Below, in pieces: positions 58,935 to 64,000 of a stretch of 64,000 nt of DNA. The stretch is taken from assembly GCA_943736015.1 (NCBI GenBank), contig OX031062.1, forward strand, positions 29,919,462-29,983,461, read 5' to 3'. How positions within the stretch are numbered: the first letter of the stretch is position 1; every line of letters begins with the position of its first letter. Origin of the DNA: Tridacna crocea. Lineage: Eukaryota > Mollusca > Bivalvia > Cardiida > Cardiidae. Below the pieces are notes generated by a model. The model ran no database searches. It worked only from the letters and a program-made list of their open reading frames with translations, and was not told where the DNA came from. Position numbers and translations under genes: made by a program.

Positions 58935-59112
58935 CTGCAAGTATAAAATATTGGTCGAGATCCATTAATAATTCACTGATTATTCAACCACTTATGCCAA
59001 TCTCTGCAGTTGATTACTTTCAAAAATCCTCGGAGTGCCACATAATTGAAATCTACATTTTAACCCTAAGCATAAAGAAAATATTTCTAAAAATACTGAA
59101 AAGGGAGACAGG

Positions 59113-59322
59113 TTAATTCTTTACAACACAATCCCTACTTTTAACAACCCTGAGAAAGAAGCCTTTTCTTTTCTTTTTTTGGGAAAAGAAGAAAATGCTT
59201 CTTCTTTTTCCCAAATGTTTTCTACCCTATCAATAAACAATTGCTCCATTTGAGCCACACTGAAATTGTGGTCTGCAAATGCTTTCAATTTGGACAAGGC
59301 TAAAAAATTTTCATCTGGTTAA
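59113..59322 (+). mobile_element. Main-family MITE with altered core
   Basis: Left TTAA, right TTAATTAA. The first arm begins in a TTTTCTTTTC run and the centre is AAATGCTTCTTC. Confidence 0.75.
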
Positions 59323-59486
59323 TTAAAGGTGGGTATTTAGAATTTTCACATCACACCAAATTAGAAAAAAATATATACAATTGAAATTTATACGAAAAAA
59401 CAATACAAATAATCAATAATTAAGAATCATAATTAATTTACAAAAAAAAATTTTTTTGATGGTATTCCCTTAAAAGGCTAAGTAGC

Positions 59487-59876
59487 CTCTTGAGCTATTT
59501 TTAGATTTGGCGCCAAAAATCAATAAAGCATTGTGGGAATGTCAAGTGACTGGCACGTGACTAATAACGCTTAAATTCTATTACATAACAAACATGTGAT
59601 AATTATTTTCCATAATGTCTTCTTCGGACGGATGTTTTAAGATTTGTCTGTGTTTTCCTGTATTTAAATGAGAGAATTTATAGCCTAAAAATAGAACGTG
59701 TCTCCCGTTGGTGTCAACCTGGTCCGTAATAAATCTCTAATTTCTCGTGTTATCGGATGGTTTTCGACTGCTGGGGTTTTATGAACGCAAATTAAATGGC
59801 TATGGGAGTATAAGGATGCTTTTTTTTACATTTTTGTAAAATTTTCGTCCCAAAAGCTGAAGGGCCACCTTTAAGG
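59487..59876 (+). repeat. Long dispersed repeat, forward copy of an inverted pair
   Basis: CTCTTGAGCTATTTTTAGATT to GAAGGGCCACCTTTAA. The inverted partner is at 63559-63950. Shared blocks include GCATTGTGGGAATGT, the CACGTGACTAATAACGC region and TATTACATAACAAACATGT. No ORF; class unknown. Confidence 0.75.
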
Positions 59877-60221
59877 TTAAAGAAGAGGCTGCAATAGCAG
59901 AATATGGACACATAATTGAATATACAAAGAAATCAAAGATAGATGAATTGCTGTCAATCTTTATTACTCAGCATTCAAAATAACCCTGGGTGGAGAATTA
60001 TTTCCCAGCCATGACATCTTTTCATATCAATCATGTAAGGCTCCAGGGAGCATAGATCTATGATGGATCATTTAACATGCATGCCTTTCATTTCCATGCC
60101 CTAATAGGTCTTTTTGCAAACAATGTGACCCAAGGAAAGATCGATTTGTTGGAAATTTATTAAACTCTGATATATTGCTTCCATTTTAAATGGAATGGAG
60201 AAGCAGGAGAGACTGAATTTA

Positions 60222-60451
60222 TTAACCCTTTACCACACAACGAAATTTTCGACCTATCCAAACCTAAAGCATTCGCAGATGTCAATTTCATAGTGGCTCA
60301 AATGATCCAAATTTTTCTTTGATATGGTAGAAAACTGTGTGGGAAAAGGAGAAAATGCTGGTTACCAGCATTTTCTCCTTTTCCCGCAATGTTTTCATTA
60401 GGCTTCTTTCTCAGGGATGTTAAAAGGCGTCGTTGTGTAGTAAAGATTTAA
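60222..60451 (-). mobile_element. Main-family MITE, full length
   Basis: TTAA at both ends. Core GCTGGTTACCAGC intact. Confidence 0.92.
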
Positions 60452-60483
60452 TCAAGTTGATCAATTGTCATGCTGCTGAAAGA

Positions 60484-60579
60484 TTAACTCTTGCCCCATA
60501 TAACAAAATTTTGACTTCACCGAACAGACAACAAAATATATGTAGCTCAACTGAGGATTTCTGTCTTTGATAGGGTAGG
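60484..60579 (-). mobile_element. Main-family MITE, left part only
   Basis: TTAACTCTTGCCCCATATAA to TTTGATAGGGTAGG, stopping at the core edge. Confidence 0.65.
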
Positions 60580-60779
60580 TCATCTCTTTTTATATTCAAA
60601 CTAACTATATCAAAGAATATCAAAGATTCACAGGTTCTGACCCATTTGACCTTGATAAATGCTCCTAATATAGGCATCTGACATTGTTAGCAGCCCAATA
60701 AGAGATAACCCTTGGTGCACAGATTCCTATCAGGACCTTCAGTCAAGAAACATTACTGAAATAAGTACAAGTTCAAGCC

Positions 60780-60979
60780 TGGGTCTGCATTCACCAACCA
60801 TTCTTAAGAACATTCTCTGTCCTATTCTTCAAGATTTCCCGACTGTGAAGCTAACGGAACTTCTGTTTGGCTGAACGAAATGGTTTAGCCAATCAAAAGT
60901 TCTGTTATTTTCACTTGGACAAAATTTTGAAGAATAAGACTGGGAATGTTCTTAAGAACAGTTGATGAATACAGATCCT
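60780..60979. mobile_element. TIR element GGTCTGTATTCA, copy 2
   Basis: GGGTCTGCATTCACCAACC at left and (inverted) GGATCTGTATTCATCAAC at right. TTCTTAAGAACATTC occurs in both ends. Better preserved than copy 1 at 18034. Confidence 0.78.
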
Positions 60980-61260
60980 GCTGATCTTAGTCAACATTAT
61001 CAGCAAAGCCAACTAAGGTTGTGCAAGGCATTTAGGGGTTATTAACTCGTAGGAATAAGACTTATCTATCAAGCTGGATGCAAACATCATGTGCAACCTT
61101 CACCAGGTTCATTTCAGAATTGTTCATCGAAATCGGGCAAGCAAATGAAAATCAATTAGGTGGTTTGTTTGAGCAAGTCTGTAAGATTCTGAAATGCTTT
61201 TACAGTCAGCCTTTTATTACTATCTGCTTCACTTCAAATAATGCAATTTCCAAGGCATTA

Positions 61261-61471
61261 TAGCTCTTTACCAAACGACAAATTAAAAGCATTTGCAGAC
61301 GAAAAAAATAAACATGACTAAAAACTTGAAATTCGTTTTTGGAACAGTAGAAAACATTGTTGGAAAAGGAGAAAATGCTGGTTACCAGCATTTTCTCCTT
61401 TTCCCACAATTTTTTCAAAAGCCTTCTTCTTCAGGGTCGTTAAAAGTAATGATTGTGAGGTAAAGGGTTAA
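61261..61471 (-). mobile_element. Main-family MITE, left TTAA lost
   Basis: A deletion removes the GACTGGTCC block (GACAAATTAAAAGCATTTG). Core intact, TTAA at right. Confidence 0.87.
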
Positions 61472-61956
61472 ACCTTAGAGCACTATACAAATATAAGTTA
61501 ATTTCCAGTCTGGAAAACAAGATCAACTATTTAAGTATCATAAAGCTTTTTCTGAGGTTCAAGGATATCTTAGCCTTTTTGTATGCTTTGTATAGATCTT
61601 AATCAACACCTTACACCTGATCGTTAGGAACAGAAAGATTTTTGTGGTATTAGTCGAAGACAATACCACTAAGAGTTCAAGATTGAATTTTGAAAACCAT
61701 GTGTCTTATTTTGTGCAAAGCCTAAGGAAATAAACCTAGTTAAACTCATTTTTTTTTCCGGCAAATGAGTTTTTCAAACTCTTTTGAAGACATTCTGAGG
61801 AAAGCAATAAATGGATCAATTCTGTGAAGTTTCATCATACTTGGATGGGTAGTTTCACAGATATTTGAAACGAAAGTTAAAGCATGCACAACGACTATTG
61901 TTATTTCAAGATTGTTTCGGCTAGAATACTTAACATTTATTAGTATTTAGGAGCAG

Positions 61957-62021
61957 ACAGCATAGACCATAGATCAGACTCTAGATTCTGTGAAGTCTGA
62001 TTTTGATCTACACTATCTCCA
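61957..62021. repeat. Small GATCAGACTG palindrome
   Basis: ATAGATCAGACTCTAGATTC and AGTCTGATTTTGATCTACAC. Confidence 0.75.
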
Positions 62022-62062
62022 AAAACATCTACAACCAAGATCAGTGTTACAGCAGGTTAAAG

Positions 62063-62296
62063 TTCAACCCTTCATCACACAGTGCCGAACTTAGACGACA
62101 CTAAGAAAGAAGCCTTTCGCTGGTAACCAGCATTTTCTCCTTTTTCCACCATGTTTGCTCTCCTCTTCGATACAAATTTCAAATTTTCAGTCACTTTTAT
62201 TTTGATGTCTGCAAATGCTTTCAATTTAGACCAGTTGACGTCTACAAATGCTTTCAATTTGGACCAATCTAAAATTTTGTCATTTGGTAAAGGGTA
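62063..62296 (+). mobile_element. Main-family MITE with doubled right-half block
   Basis: The GTCTGCAAATGCTTTCAATT block is repeated once in tandem (62207 and 62231). The first core arm is lost. Confidence 0.78.
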
Positions 62297-62353
62297 ATAG
62301 ATGTAGTACGCATCAACATAATAGAATGCGTTTAGGTTTGTTACATAATCAAG

Positions 62354-62565
62354 GTTAGCCCCTTACCATACCCCAAATTTTAGACCCCTCAAATCCCAAA
62401 ACATTTACAGATGACAAGTTCAATTTGACTGAAATATGAGTTGTGTGTTTTTTTTAGGGTACAATAAAATGCTGGTTACCAACATTTTCTCTTTTTCCCA
62501 CAGCATTTTCAAAAAGCCTCTTTCTTAGGGATGTTAAAAGTCTGGACTGTGCAGTAAAGGGTTAA
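62354..62565 (-). mobile_element. Main-family MITE, first core arm lost
   Basis: TTAG at left, TTAA at right. Confidence 0.78.
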
Positions 62566-62779
62566 ATCAGAATTTTATGAAATGCTAATTGTGTGCACTG
62601 AAATGAAAGTCTAATAAACCAGTGTACCAGACAACTGTTACAGCATGATAATACCTTTATTTCGTTTCAAAAGCCCGTAATCCTTTGGGCACCAACAAAA
62701 TGAAAATGTGCATTTTCACACTAACAATAAACCCAGAAACTGAATTTTCAGGATTCTATCAGCCATTGCTTTTCATAAA

Positions 62780-62999
62780 TTAACTCTTTACTCTTTAAAT
62801 TTTTGGACTGGACCAAATTAAAAGCAGATAACAAACTGATTGTTGCTAAAATGGTGATTACTGTCTTCAACAGGACAGAAAACATTATGGGGAAGGAGAA
62901 AATGCTGGTCACCAGCATTTTCTCCATTTCCAACCATGTTTTCAGAAGTTTTCACTCTTTGCAGTCATTAGTGGTCTGGACTGTGTGGAAAAGGGTTTA
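62780..62999 (-). mobile_element. Main-family MITE, full length, worn
   Basis: TTAA at left; right GGGTTTAC. Core centre GCTGGTCACCAGC. Confidence 0.82.
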
Positions 63000-63060
63000 C
63001 AGTAGAGATTCAAAAGTAAACTGAATGACTATGTTCCAAAACAACACAAAAGTACAATTG

Positions 63061-63310
63061 GTTAGCCCATCTACCACACAATCCTGTGTATTAACTAGTC
63101 TGAGAAAGAAACCATTTAAAAACAGTGGGGAAAAGAGAAAATGCTGGTGAGCAGGATTTCTCCTTTGTCTGTAAAGTTTTGAATGTCCTTCAATGACAAC
63201 TTCCATGCTTGAAAACATTGTGTAGAAAGAGGGAAATGCTTGTCACCAGCAATTTCTCCTTTTCCTGTGATGTTTTCTATCCTTTGAATGACAAATTTCA
63301 TTTTTTCAGG
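63061..63310 (+). mobile_element. Main-family MITE with a second, partial core
   Basis: Two GAAAACA...TTTCTCC stretches (63117-63155 and 63211-63271), both degraded. Confidence 0.55.
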
Positions 63311-63329
63311 AGTATTAAATCTAACATGT

Positions 63330-63553
63330 TTTAGCTCTTTACCAAACGACAATATTTTTGGCTTGTCCAAATAGAAAGCATTTGTGGATGACAAAAGTAA
63401 AATGAAAATTGAAACTTTTTATGAAGAGTAGAAAACATTGTGGGAAAAAGGAGAAAATGCTGGATACCAGCATTTTCTCCTTTTCCCACAATGTTTTGTA
63501 AAGGCTTCTTGCTCAGGGTCATCAAAAGTAGGGATTGTGGGGTAATGGGTTAA
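63330..63553 (-). mobile_element. Main-family MITE, full length
   Basis: TTAG at left, TTAA at right. It directly precedes the long repeat at 63559. Confidence 0.9.
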
Positions 63554-63558
63554 GTAAC

Positions 63559-63950
63559 ATTAAAGGTGGCCCTTCAGAATTTGAGACCAAAATTTTACAA
63601 AAATACAAAAATATCATCCTTATACTCCCAAAGACTTATAATCGTCATTCATAAAACCCCGGTGGTCCAAAACCATCCAACAACATGAGAAATTAAGAGA
63701 TTTACTACAGCCAAGGTCGACATCGACGGGAAACATGTTCCATTTTTACATGAACAACTCGCTCATTTACATACCGGAAATAAACAGACGAAGCTTCAAA
63801 CAGCGTCCGAAGAAGATATTATAAAAAATAATTACATGTTTGTTATGTAATGGAATTTAAGCGTCATTAGTCATGTGCCAGTCACTTAACATTCCCACAA
63901 TGCATTTTTTTATGTTTTGGTGCGAAATCTAACTAGAGCTATCACTCAAC
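63559..63950 (-). repeat. Long dispersed repeat, inverted copy
   Basis: Starts ATTAAAGGTGGCCCTTCAG and ends near ACTAGAGCTATCACTC, the inverse of 59487-59876. About 3.7 kb separates the two copies. Confidence 0.75.
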
Positions 63951-64000
63951 GTTATCACACCCCCCACCAGCTCCTTGCCACCAAACAGGTCTGTGTCACA

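Larger units (their letters stand above)
58935..64000 (-). other. Part of the intron upstream of the zinc-site exon
   Basis: I searched the minus strand for the exon that should end just before GLAELG (a DxxxLLTR...C.TLG block) and did not find it. Contents: MITEs, a long repeat at 59487-59876 with an inverted partner at 63559-63950, a TIR element at 60780-60979, and unassigned sequence at 59877-60221, 60980-61260 and 61472-61956. AT-rich low-complexity DNA lies at 59370-59460. Confidence 0.65.

Noticed and set aside
12132-63525. Many similar 60-120 residue reading frames containing GKGENAG and HFLLFPQCF, on both strands
   Set aside because: They are translations of the main MITE in one frame or another. 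The same peptide appears from both strands because the core is a palindrome; no splice or codon signal supports a protein.
1-64000. Retroviral, LTR or Polinton remains
   Set aside because: I saw no protease, polymerase or integrase motifs and no long direct terminal repeats. The 6 bp duplications around the CAGAGCTCC MITE are not enough to link it to any such element.

Overview
The window is animal nuclear DNA, most likely from a lophotrochozoan and probably a bivalve mollusc. It is AT-rich, with long introns, canonical GT-AG splice sites and very dense short repeats, and I see no operons. The mollusc assignment rests on the style of the repeats (tandem-core elements with a CTCACCT end hairpin, palindromic MITEs, tRNA-headed SINEs) and is an inference.

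One host gene is recognisable. It lies on the minus strand and fills almost the whole window: an ADAMTS metalloprotease of the ADAMTS9/ADAMTS20/GON-1 group. I placed 27 coding exons, from 58934 down to 900. They splice in one open frame of 1349 complete codons, every junction is phase-consistent, and none was taken from a ready-made gene model. In order they encode the zinc site (HELGH...H), the Met-turn, the disintegrin-like domain, TSR1, the Cys-rich domain, the spacer, fourteen C-terminal thrombospondin type 1 repeats (15 in all, the number in vertebrate ADAMTS9 and ADAMTS20) and the first exon of a GON domain. The signal peptide, propeptide and first part of the catalytic domain must lie beyond 64000. 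The rest of the GON domain must lie below position 1.

Layout: 58829-64000 holds the zinc-site exon and the upstream intron. 49265-57309 holds the end of the catalytic domain, the disintegrin-like domain, TSR1 and the Cys-rich domain. 43341-47995 holds the end of the Cys-rich domain, the spacer and TSR2. 32242-42540 holds TSR3 to TSR10 exons. 8513-32241 is one 23.7 kb intron with no gene of its own that I can find. 3442-8512 holds the last five TSR exons, and 900-991 the GON start.

The introns have been overrun by one family of about 225 bp palindromic MITEs. I count over 100 copies and fragments. They are flanked by TTAA, end in CCCTTT-like or CTCTTT-like inverted repeats, and carry a central palindrome of about 65 bp. 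One copy sits inside another MITE and gives an empty-site proof of TTAA target duplication, as piggyBac-type elements make. Many copies stand in chains that share one TTAA. Others have doubled cores, mirrored halves, or are reduced to little more than the two ends. At least six further repeat families are present: a small GATCAGACTG palindrome, a CAGAGCTCC MITE with 6 bp target duplications, two TIR elements, tandem-core elements, tRNA-headed SINEs, and an inverted pair near the right edge. Most apparent short ORFs in the window are readings of the main MITE on either strand, not genes. I saw no retroviral or other virus-like element, no CRISPR array and no intact tRNA or rRNA gene.
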